Of a stretch of DNA of 12,629 nucleotides, positions 7,326 through 12,629 are shown one piece after another. The notes beneath the pieces were generated by a model that searched no databases, was not told the DNA's origin, and saw only the letters and a list, made by a program, of their open reading frames with translations. Source of the DNA: an uncultured candidate division Zixibacteria bacterium (GTDB taxonomy: Bacteria > Zixibacteria > MSB-5A5 > GN15 > FEB-12); assembly GCA_913009765.1 (NCBI GenBank), contig CAJVYT010000082.1, positions 1 through 12,629 of the forward strand, read 5' to 3'. Both the position numbers and the translations under genes were made by a program. The first letter of the stretch is position 1. Every line of letters begins with the position of its first letter.

Positions 7326-8379
7326 TTTTCCCTAACTCAGCTAAGATTTCTTTCACTCTGCCAACTTCCGTTTTGTGAGCTACCATTGTTATATTATCTG
7401 TTCGTACAATTACCAAATCTGAAACCCCCAGGCACGCAATAATACCATCTGCCTCATTATACACAATAGTTTCAAAAGAGTCTAATAAAAGCGATTCACC
7501 AACTATGACATTATTGTCTCTTGTTAAATCTTTATACCTCGGTAGTGCATTCCATCCGCCAATATCATCCCAAATAATATCAGCTTTGATTGTCAGTACA
7601 TTTTCGGCATATTCTAAAACAGCAAAATCAATAGAAATAGATACTGCTTTTTTAAAAAGTTCTTCTCGGGCAGAAATTTCAGTATCTGTTCCAATATGCT
7701 CAGCATATTTTTCGAGTTCCTCAGCAAATTCCGGTTGAAATTTTTTGATAGCTTTTAATATAGAATCAGCAGACCAAATAAACATACCGCTGTTCCAAAG
7801 ATACTGCTGTGAGTAATAATATTCATACGCTACAGGAGCCTTTGGCTTTTCGGCAAATGCAGCAACTTGGAATGTTTTATAATTTCCAACATGCTCAAAA
7901 GAACTACCGAGTTTTATATAACCATACCCTGTTTCAGGTCTGGTCGGGACAATACCGATTGTAATCAAACAATCTTTTTCTTTGGCAATATCACAGCCTT
8001 CTTTGATAATCTGTTGTAATTTTTCTTCGGGTCGAATAAGATGATCCGCCGACAAAACCACCATTATTGCCTCAGGGTCGTTATGGCGTAAATGCACTGC
8101 CGCTAACCCAATAGCTACACATGTGTTACGTCCGACAGGCTCTGATATTATTTGAGACTTATCTAAAATATCAACATTATTTAAAATAAAAGTTTCCATT
8201 GAACGACTTGTTACAATACGGAAATTTTCTGTGGGAATTATCGGAAGCACCCTATCCATTGTCTCGACCAACATCATTTTATCCGATGTTAATTTCAAAA
8301 ATTGTTTGGGACGTTCTGAACGGGAAAGAGGCCAAAACCGTTCACCTTTTCCACCTGCTAATACGACACCATATATCAA
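7300..8379 (-). CDS. manC: Mannose-1-phosphate guanylyltransferase
   Basis: The 359-residue protein is a single nucleotidyltransferase domain, the short type without the C-terminal phosphomannose-isomerase cupin. It makes GDP-mannose from mannose-1-phosphate and GTP for polysaccharide or glycan synthesis in the cytoplasm. Motifs are VVLAGGKGERFWPLSR (5-20) with PKQFL (24-28), EPVGRNT (80-86), LSADH (109-113) with metal-binding Asp112, AEKP (176-179) and WNSGMF (195-200). The start is TTG at 8379-8377: AAGGAG lies 6 bases upstream, and no in-frame ATG precedes the GKGERFWPLSR loop. It is the first gene after a good promoter and probably heads the operon reaching to the left edge. No other sugar-nucleotide genes are beside it. 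Bases and codon use resemble its neighbours. Confidence 0.95.
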   Translation of the reverse strand: MIYGVVLAGGKGERFWPLSRSERPKQFLKLTSDKMMLVETMDRVLPIIPTENFRIVTSRSMETFILNNVDILDKSQIISEPVGRNTCVAIGLAAVHLRHNDPEAIMVVLSADHLIRPEEKLQQIIKEGCDIAKEKDCLITIGIVPTRPETGYGYIKLGSSFEHVGNYKTFQVAAFAEKPKAPVAYEYYYSQQYLWNSGMFIWSADSILKAIKKFQPEFAEELEKYAEHIGTDTEISAREELFKKAVSISIDFAVLEYAENVLTIKADIIWDDIGGWNALPRYKDLTRDNNVIVGESLLLDSFETIVYNEADGIIACLGVSDLVIVRTDNITMVAHKTEVGRVKEILAELGKNDSTKKYL

Positions 8380-8385
8380 TGTAAA

Positions 8386-8391
8386 CTCCTT
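8386..8391 (-). promoter_or_regulatory. Strong RBS fixing the TTG start of manC
   Basis: AAGGAG on the minus strand, 6 bases before the TTG at 8379. It is one of the best Shine-Dalgarno matches in the window and is the reason the TTG is accepted as start. Confidence 0.75.
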
Positions 8392-8414
8392 ACAAAATTT
8401 GTATTAATCTATTG

Positions 8415-8443
8415 ATAATAATAGAGTTAATAGCCGGAGTCAA
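8415..8443 (-). promoter_or_regulatory. Sigma70-type promoter for the manC operon
   Basis: On the minus strand TTGACT (-35, 8443-8438) and TATTAT (-10, 8420-8415) each match the consensus at five of six positions and are 17 bases apart. The start would fall near 8408, giving a leader of roughly 30 bases before the TTG of manC. The next upstream gene on this strand (DUF2892) ends at 8554, so the site is in the right place to drive manC and the tightly packed genes after it. Confidence 0.65.
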
Positions 8444-8553
8444 GAAAAGAAATCGGGAGATTTTTTTTTACTCCTATTGAGTAAGCAACATATATATTTA
8501 TGCTTTAAATTTCGATAAAAAAATGTCTCTTAGCAGTAAAAAATAAATCATTA

Positions 8554-8754
8554 TTACTCTTCTTTTTTGCAAGTAGAGCAGGTCGAAAATCCAAAAATCG
8601 CATAAGGAGGACACCATCCTATTAAACCGGTGATTATCGGAATTACCCCAAGGTACGCCCATGGAGACATCGGTCCCCAAAATGCAAGTGATATTATAGC
8701 CAATCCAACAATTACCCGAATAACTCGTTCTGCAGAACCTATGTTCTTTTTCAT
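8554..8754 (-). CDS. DUF2892 (YgaP-like) small membrane protein
   Basis: This 66-residue protein matches the DUF2892 pattern: MKKNIGSAERVIRVIVGL at the N-terminus, a transmembrane segment (about 12-26), a WGPMSPWAYLG turn, a second membrane segment (about 32-46), then GWCPPYAIFGFSTC. The family consists of two-helix inner-membrane proteins or domains. In E. coli YgaP the same module anchors a rhodanese. Here it stands alone. It ends in STCSTCKKEE, so there are three cysteines (Cys48, Cys59, Cys62), with a CxxC pair near the terminus that could bind metal or take part in thiol chemistry; that is inference. AAAGG lies about 8 bases before the ATG at 8754. It appears to be a single-gene unit with its own promoter. 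Confidence 0.85.
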   Translation of the reverse strand: MKKNIGSAERVIRVIVGLAIISLAFWGPMSPWAYLGVIPIITGLIGWCPPYAIFGFSTCSTCKKEE

Positions 8755-8772
8755 ATCTTTACCTTTCTAAAG

Positions 8773-8793
8773 TTTTGTCTTATAAAGACAAAA
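8773..8793. promoter_or_regulatory. Perfect 9-bp dyad, operator candidate
   Basis: TTTTGTCTT and AAGACAAAA form an uninterrupted inverted repeat around a 3-base centre (ATA), 19 bases upstream of the DUF2892 start codon. The predicted -10 box lies inside it. A transcription-factor operator is the natural reading; a hairpin at the very 5' end of the transcript is the alternative. No regulator gene is adjacent. Confidence 0.5.
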
Positions 8794-8807
8794 CAGATTT
8801 AAGTTAA
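8779..8807 (-). promoter_or_regulatory. Promoter for the DUF2892 gene
   Basis: On the minus strand TTAACT (-35, 8807-8802; four of six) and TATAAG (-10, 8784-8779; five of six) are separated by 17 bases. The transcript would start near 8772, leaving about 18 bases before the ATG, just enough for the AAAGG ribosome site. The -10 sits in the centre of the dyad at 8773-8793. Confidence 0.45.
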
Positions 8808-8841
8808 TATATGTTCCCAACTTATATTTCAAATTCTTGTG

Positions 8842-8909
8842 AGGAGACGAGTGGCACACCGCTTGAGGTGTGTTTACTGTTCATAACAATGTGTGTATGG
8901 GTGTCTCCT
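8842..8909. repeat. Nested inverted repeat with 6-bp core hairpin
   Basis: The outer arms AGGAGAC (8842-8848) and GTCTCCT (8903-8909) are exact complements. Inside them CACACC (8855-8860) and GGTGTG (8867-8872) pair around a 6-base loop. On the plus strand the outer arm runs into six T (8909-8914), so it could act as a terminator for plus-strand transcripts, but no plus-strand gene is present. It may be half of a larger REP/BIME-like element together with the palindrome at 8917-8951. Confidence 0.5.
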
Positions 8910-8916
8910 TTTTTGT

Positions 8917-8951
8917 GGGGCGGCTCGCCTAAGCGAGTCCTTGTCTGCCCC
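8917..8951. repeat. GC-rich two-stage palindrome
   Basis: CTCGC (8924-8928) and GCGAG (8933-8937) pair around CTAA. Outer arms GGGGCGG (8917-8923) and CTGCCCC (8945-8951) pair at six of seven positions with a bulge between. The element is much richer in GC than its surroundings. In the minus direction it is followed by A rather than T, so it does not look like an intrinsic terminator for the PfkB gene. Confidence 0.5.
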
Positions 8952-9199
8952 TCCCCATCACCCTACAATATCCCTACAAACTATAACTACTTTATCAATC
9001 TTCTCTATATCATAGTGATAGCTATAATGGAAAATTATATAAACAAAAAACATACAACAATTACAATTATATTCACCACAATACTTGTAGCGATAAATTG
9101 TATTTCACTAAACGAACCCATTTGTAACTGTAGGATTCTGGCATACCTGAACCAAATTCGGAAGAATAAACTGCTATTTCAAATTCATGCAACTGATAA

Positions 9200-10129
9200 C
9201 TAACTCTTTATTTTCAGTTTATATGATGGAATCCGGCTGAATTCTTTAAGCATTTTCACCCGTCTTTCGATAGCTTCTTTTTTCAAAGAAACCGTTTTTC
9301 GGCAGCTGAAATTTTCTACACAATATGATGCCATCACTGTTCCGGTTACTAATGCCCGCCTGAAGTTATCTTCTGACAGTTCTTTAACATTTGACAAATA
9401 TCCCATTGTACCGCCGGCAAATGAATCACCTGCTCCGGTAGGGTCTTTGACTTTTTCAAGCGGTATCGCCGGAAGTGAGAAAAAACTCTTTTTGCCAAAA
9501 AGCTGCACCCCATGGGCTCCTTTTTTGATAATGACATATTTTGCCCCAAGTTTGAGAAGTTCTTTGGCTGCTTTTGGAAGAGACGACGTATTGCAAAACT
9601 GCATAGCTTCACCGTCGTTAATACAAATTACATCAACTTTGCGGAAAACTTTTTCTAAAAGTTTAGGTTCTATCGTAATCCAAAGATTCATTGAATCACA
9701 GAGCGTAAGTCTCGGTTTTTTTACTTGGTCTAAAACTTGTAGCTGTAAGGCAGGATGGATATTACCTAACAAAACAGACGGAGCATTTTTATAAGAATCT
9801 GGAATAACCGGATTAAATGTTTCAAAAACATTAAGTTGGGTATCTCTGGTGACAGCATGATTCATATCTCCCTCATAGTAGCCTGACCAAAAAAATGTTT
9901 TGCCGTTTGTATCAACCTGTAAACCTTCTAAATCAACTCCTCGTTTTTTGAGCATGTTGATATGTTTTTTCTCAAAATCAGAACCAACTACTCCAACAAT
10001 ACCGGGGGTCGTAAAATATGACGATGCCACCGATGCATACGTAGCTGAACCGCCTAATGCTCGGTCAACATGACCTGATGGTGTATCAATAGTATCAACT
10101 GCTACCGATCCGACTATAAGTAATTTCAT
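9200..10129 (-). CDS. PfkB-family carbohydrate kinase, substrate unknown
   Basis: The 309-residue protein is a full-length ribokinase/PfkB-fold kinase. It shows the N-terminal GSVAVDT, the GGSATYAS sugar-site motif (26-33), the NxxE motif as INDGEA (170-175, Mg-ATP) and DPTGAGDSFAGG (229-240), where Asp235 is the catalytic base. It phosphorylates a hydroxyl of a sugar or nucleoside using ATP in the cytoplasm. The pattern GGSATY with SYFT and DTQLNVF resembles a conserved but uncharacterised sugar-kinase group found in many phyla, so I do not name a substrate. GGAG lies 7 bases before the ATG. An 89-base AT-rich gap separates it from the Ptb paralog. Within that gap TTGAAT (10199-10194) and TATACT (10178-10173) are only 15 bases apart, a weak promoter at best, so it may be the last gene of the buk-ptb unit or separately expressed. 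Confidence 0.9.
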   Translation of the reverse strand: MKLLIVGSVAVDTIDTPSGHVDRALGGSATYASVASSYFTTPGIVGVVGSDFEKKHINMLKKRGVDLEGLQVDTNGKTFFWSGYYEGDMNHAVTRDTQLNVFETFNPVIPDSYKNAPSVLLGNIHPALQLQVLDQVKKPRLTLCDSMNLWITIEPKLLEKVFRKVDVICINDGEAMQFCNTSSLPKAAKELLKLGAKYVIIKKGAHGVQLFGKKSFFSLPAIPLEKVKDPTGAGDSFAGGTMGYLSNVKELSEDNFRRALVTGTVMASYCVENFSCRKTVSLKKEAIERRVKMLKEFSRIPSYKLKIKS

Positions 10130-10218
10130 ACAAATTCTCCATACAATTATTGTTTATATAAATTGAGAATAAAGTATAGTAGATAATATATAGATTCAAG
10201 TTTTAATTAGTAAGAGAT

Positions 10219-11121
10219 TTAACAGGCAATCAAACTGAGCAAAATAGAATTATACCTTGTTTGTTCCGAATCAATTTCAATAGGGCAAACTACCGGCACT
10301 TTTCCTCCGAGTATGACTCCCCCAATTTCAGAGTCAGAAAACAGGCTAAGAGCTTTATATACTCCGCCGGCTGTTTCAATATTTGGTGCGACCAAAATAT
10401 CCGCATCACCTGCAACTTCAGAATCGGTCAATCCTTTTATCTCTGCGGCATGTTTGTCAATCGCAATATCAAACGACAACGGTCCCTCTACAAAGTACTG
10501 TTTTGCACAATCTGCATACATTTTAGTTAGCTCATCAGCTTCGACAGTCACTGGCATTTGCTTATAAACAACTTCAACAGCAGCAAGCAGAGCAACTTTA
10601 GGTATAGGTATGCCAAATCTATGTACAAAATTAACTGCTGAATCAATTATATTAGATTTTATGTTTATATCCGGTTGGCAATGCACAAACCCATCTGTCA
10701 GAAACAAAAATTTATTATATTCTTTTGTTTTGCATAAGGCAATATGATGTACTTTTTGCAAGTCACAAAATTCTCTGTTTTCATAAAAAAGTTTTTCAAT
10801 AAAATTCACATGATGATAACTTCCTTTGATAATTAAATCAATCTCTCCCTCACAGGCAAGTTTACCTGCTGTTTCAACTGCTTTGTATGGTTCAACAAAA
10901 TCTAAAATTTCTATATCTGTAATATCCAGTTTGTTTTTTGCTGCTTTTTTATGTATTAAATCTTCATCACCGATAAATATAGGTTCTATAAGATTTTTTG
11001 AAGATGCTTTAAGTACAGCATATAAAGTAGTTAAATCCGAGGGAGCAACAAAAGCTGCTTTATATATTTTTTTATTTTGTAAAATCTGTTTTTCTAATTG
11101 GTCAAATGATGTTATTGACAT
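10219..11121 (-). CDS. ptb: Phosphate butyryltransferase paralog 2, active-site motif lost
   Basis: The 300-residue protein belongs to the PTA/PTB acyltransferase family, which exchanges CoA and phosphate on short acyl groups. Recognisable family stretches are IIKG (97-100), LFLTDG (139-144), AVEVV (181-185), VEGPLSFDIA (211-220), EVAGDADILVAPNIET (235-250) and GGKVPVV (272-278). The Ser-Arg pair that follows this last stretch in clostridial Ptb, and that corresponds to catalytic Ser309-Arg310 of Methanosarcina Pta, is replaced by Ile281-Glu282. The conserved GLR arginine and the SH motif near residue 118-126 are also changed (FCDLQKVHH). It may therefore be a non-catalytic or specialised subunit rather than a standard enzyme. 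The start overlaps the upstream paralog by 10 bases and is preceded by GGGGTG. Family membership is clear; activity is doubtful. Confidence 0.82.
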   Translation of the reverse strand: MSITSFDQLEKQILQNKKIYKAAFVAPSDLTTLYAVLKASSKNLIEPIFIGDEDLIHKKAAKNKLDITDIEILDFVEPYKAVETAGKLACEGEIDLIIKGSYHHVNFIEKLFYENREFCDLQKVHHIALCKTKEYNKFLFLTDGFVHCQPDINIKSNIIDSAVNFVHRFGIPIPKVALLAAVEVVYKQMPVTVEADELTKMYADCAKQYFVEGPLSFDIAIDKHAAEIKGLTDSEVAGDADILVAPNIETAGGVYKALSLFSDSEIGGVILGGKVPVVCPIEIDSEQTRYNSILLSLIAC

Positions 11122-12068
11122 AATTTTTCACCCCAAATATTGTGCTGTTGGTAGTAATCAGCCACAAGCACCGCCAAGGCAAGAGATGTTTTTTTGTTTT
11201 GCACTGTGTCCGAACGGGAGACAAGCGAAACCGGCACTTTTGCCCCGATAATGACACCTGCAAAGACAGCATGAGCAAAATTAACTAATGTCTTAGCGAT
11301 GATATTACACTCTTCTATTGAACCTGCCAAAAAGATATCAGCATCACCGACAACTTCACCCTTGTCATCTTTGCTTGTTTTAATAACAGCTTTATCAAAC
11401 GGCATCGGAGCTTGGATAAGAACTTCTGGATATTTTTTTGAGACATACGGAACCAGTTGTGCAACATCTTCTCTTACATGTGTTTGTTTGTTGTAAATTT
11501 TATCGTATGGTGCCGACACAGCAATCTTTATAGGAGCAAGTGACAGAGCTTTGCTGACAAGAATTGCATTTTCGACTATCTGCTTTTTCTGATTTATATC
11601 AGGCAGCACAACCATACCGCCATCTGTCATATTCAGTAATTTATGATAACCGTCTATGTCTAAAATAGCACAGTGTGATAAAACAGAATTACCTCGCAGA
11701 TTATACTTGCTGTCTAAAAGAGTTTTCAAAAGTGACGAGGTCGGCAGAAACCCTTTCATAACCGCATCTGCTTTACCATCTGCCGCTAATTGAATAGCAG
11801 CATGAGCAGCTTCTGTAATATCCGGTTTATCTATTATTTCAATATCTGAAATATCAATTTGTTTTTTTAAGGCAATAGATAAAATCTTAGTTTTGTCACC
11901 GACTAAAATCGGCTCTATATACTTATCAGTTTTTGCTTGTACAACAGCATCTAAAACATCAGCATCTTGTGCTGCAGCAACAACAATTTTCTTTTTCCTA
12001 CCGTCCTGAGCTATTGCAATTGCTCGATTGATAAGCTGGTCTGATGATTTTATTGGTTGTTTTTTCAT
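11112..12068 (-). CDS. ptb: Phosphate butyryltransferase paralog 1, diverged
   Basis: This 318-residue PTA/PTB-family protein keeps several positions expected for catalysis: VMKGFLPTSSLL (103-114), Arg125 with SH (131-132), MTDGG (147-151), and VSRSD (283-287), whose Ser284-Arg285 and Asp287 match the clostridial Ptb SRAD site. It departs from the family elsewhere: the PNIE motif reads AGSIEE (248-253), AVEVI reads AVSAP (183-187) and VDGPL reads IQAPM (218-222). If active it would convert an acyl-CoA and phosphate to acyl phosphate and CoA, feeding the kinase encoded just upstream. Its ATG shares one base with the buk stop (TGATG), so translation is coupled. A 10-residue extension after the usual C-terminus is present (YYQQHNIWGE region). 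Acyl-chain specificity cannot be read from the sequence. Confidence 0.85.
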   Translation of the reverse strand: MKKQPIKSSDQLINRAIAIAQDGRKKKIVVAAAQDADVLDAVVQAKTDKYIEPILVGDKTKILSIALKKQIDISDIEIIDKPDITEAAHAAIQLAADGKADAVMKGFLPTSSLLKTLLDSKYNLRGNSVLSHCAILDIDGYHKLLNMTDGGMVVLPDINQKKQIVENAILVSKALSLAPIKIAVSAPYDKIYNKQTHVREDVAQLVPYVSKKYPEVLIQAPMPFDKAVIKTSKDDKGEVVGDADIFLAGSIEECNIIAKTLVNFAHAVFAGVIIGAKVPVSLVSRSDTVQNKKTSLALAVLVADYYQQHNIWGEKLCQ

Positions 12069-12629
12069 CAGTCTGAATTGTATTCTTTTAGTTTTTCTTC
12101 ACCTTTTAGAAAACGGAGTCCTGCCGATGCGAGTGCTTCCATCTCAAATTCCCCCGGTACAACAACAACTTTTCCTAAAAATGAAATATATTTTAATATT
12201 TCGCTTACGAGTCTTTCAGAATGAGCCATACCGCCGGTTAATACAATTGATTCAAAATTACCTTGCAAAACAACAGCTGCTGTTCCGATCTCTTTAGCAA
12301 TTTGATATGCCATCGCATTAAAGTATAAGAGTGCCTTATCATCTCCCCCATCAATTAATTTCTCGGCATCACGTAAATCAGCAGTTCCGATATATGCCTG
12401 TAAACCTGATTTTTTTGACAACTTGGCAATAAGCTCTTCTTTGCTAAATTCCCCCGAATAGCAAAGTTCCACCAAACCGCCGATAGGTACTGCTCCGGCT
12501 CTGTCAGGTGAAAATGGTCCCATCCCCAAAAGAGCATCGTTGACATCGATAATTTTTCCATACTGTACCGATGCTACCGAAATACCGCCCCCCATATGCA
12601 CCCCAACAAAATCGCGTTCTTCCAACCGT
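12068..12629 (-). CDS. buk: Butyrate kinase, C-terminal part (5' end off window)
   Basis: The frame is open to the right edge, and about 187 codons of an expected 355 or so are visible. The TTG at 12625 is an internal leucine codon, not a start, because the sequence begins in mid-domain just before the phosphate-binding HMGGGISVA signature of the acetokinase family. Further signatures are GPFSPDRAGAVP, a region around IGTADLRDAEKL, and LTGGMAHSE near the adenosine site. The enzyme transfers phosphate from an acyl phosphate to ADP, giving ATP and a short-chain acid. With the adjoining Ptb genes it forms an acyl-CoA to ATP module. Branched-chain kinases look the same at this level, so isobutyrate or isovalerate cannot be excluded. 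It ends in TGA, sharing a base with the ATG of the next gene. Confidence 0.92.
   Translation of the reverse strand, partial: RLEERDFVGVHMGGGISVASVQYGKIIDVNDALLGMGPFSPDRAGAVPIGGLVELCYSGEFSKEELIAKLSKKSGLQAYIGTADLRDAEKLIDGGDDKALLYFNAMAYQIAKEIGTAAVVLQGNFESIVLTGGMAHSERLVSEILKYISFLGKVVVVPGEFEMEALASAGLRFLKGEEKLKEYNSD

Larger units (their letters stand above)
8808..9199. other. Non-coding spacer with palindromes
   Basis: No gene is supported between the PfkB stop and the DUF2892 promoter. The left third (8842-8951) holds GC-rich inverted repeats listed separately. The rest (about 8952-9199) is AT-rich and unstructured to my eye, with no tRNA or recognisable RNA gene and no hairpin followed by a T run in the minus direction that would end the PfkB transcript. 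A plus-strand reading frame at 8811-9203 spans it but is judged spurious. Confidence 0.6.

Noticed and set aside
8468..8484. Hairpin TTACTC/GAGTAA next to a run of nine T, considered as the DUF2892 terminator
   Set aside because: In the minus direction the hairpin is followed by A, not T, so it has the wrong polarity. The T run precedes the stem on the plus strand.
8498..8680. Second minus-strand frame overlapping DUF2892
   Set aside because: It is out of frame with the clear DUF2892 protein, and its translation has no recognisable features.
8811..9203. Plus-strand frame of 130 codons in the spacer
   Set aside because: It has no ribosome site, runs through the palindromic element, ends inside the PfkB stop region, and its product has no domain-like pattern. 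It is opposite to every other gene.
10130..10218. Possible promoter for the PfkB gene (TTGAAT and TATACT)
   Set aside because: The boxes are only 15 bases apart and the region is so AT-rich that such matches are expected by chance.
12068..12625. A short butyrate kinase starting at the TTG at 12625
   Set aside because: The frame continues upstream to the window edge and the sequence begins in the middle of the kinase fold, so this is a truncated view of a longer gene.
1..12629. Defence island, CRISPR, phage or transposon content
   Set aside because: No arrays of direct repeats, no transposase, integrase, nuclease-helicase or toxin-antitoxin pairs were seen. The genes are metabolic, envelope and housekeeping types.

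Overview
The window is one side of a bacterial chromosome: every gene I can support lies on the minus strand, so transcription runs from position 12629 toward 1. The DNA is AT-rich, genes are packed with overlaps of a few bases, and TTG is used as a start codon at least twice. A lipoprotein with a SPOR domain, a DUF3108 protein, a GDP-mannose enzyme and an MXAN_6640-type secreted metalloprotease point to a Gram-negative envelope. The mixture would fit an uncultivated FCB-type lineage (Zixibacteria, Cloacimonadota, Marinimicrobia and similar), but that is inference from gene content. No rRNA, tRNA, CRISPR array, transposase or phage gene was seen.

Right block (9200-12629): the 3' part of a butyrate kinase gene (buk), cut by the window edge, then two overlapping, strongly diverged phosphate butyryltransferase (Ptb) paralogs, then a PfkB-family sugar kinase. 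Buk and Ptb together would convert an acyl-CoA to the free acid with ATP formation. The two Ptb paralogs look complementary: the first keeps the Lys-Gly, Arg and Ser-Arg motifs but has lost the Pro-Asn-Ile-Glu motif, while the second keeps Pro-Asn-Ile-Glu and has lost Ser-Arg.

Middle (8380-9199): a 66-residue DUF2892 membrane protein with a cysteine-rich tail, preceded by a near-consensus promoter whose -10 box sits inside a perfect 9-bp dyad. Between it and the PfkB gene lie about 445 bases without a convincing gene, holding GC-rich palindromes that look like an interspersed repeat.

Left block (1-8379): a probable operon driven by a good sigma70-type promoter at 8415-8443. In transcription order it holds mannose-1-phosphate guanylyltransferase (manC, TTG start with strong RBS), a SPOR lipoprotein, the tRNA t6A enzyme TsaC, a low-molecular-weight phosphatase of YwlE type, a DUF3108 envelope protein, a deoxyhypusine-synthase-like protein of unknown role, a fused formiminotransferase-cyclodeaminase, a PHP-domain phosphoesterase, and a secreted HEFFH metalloprotease running off the left edge. 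Spacings range from a 41-base overlap to a 30-base gap, so co-transcription is likely although the functions are mixed: envelope and polysaccharide, translation fidelity, protein dephosphorylation, and one-carbon or histidine catabolism.

The points most worth a second look are the complementary Ptb pair, the deoxyhypusine-synthase-like gene, the dyad over the DUF2892 promoter and the compound palindrome. I do not see a clear new defence or mobile system here.
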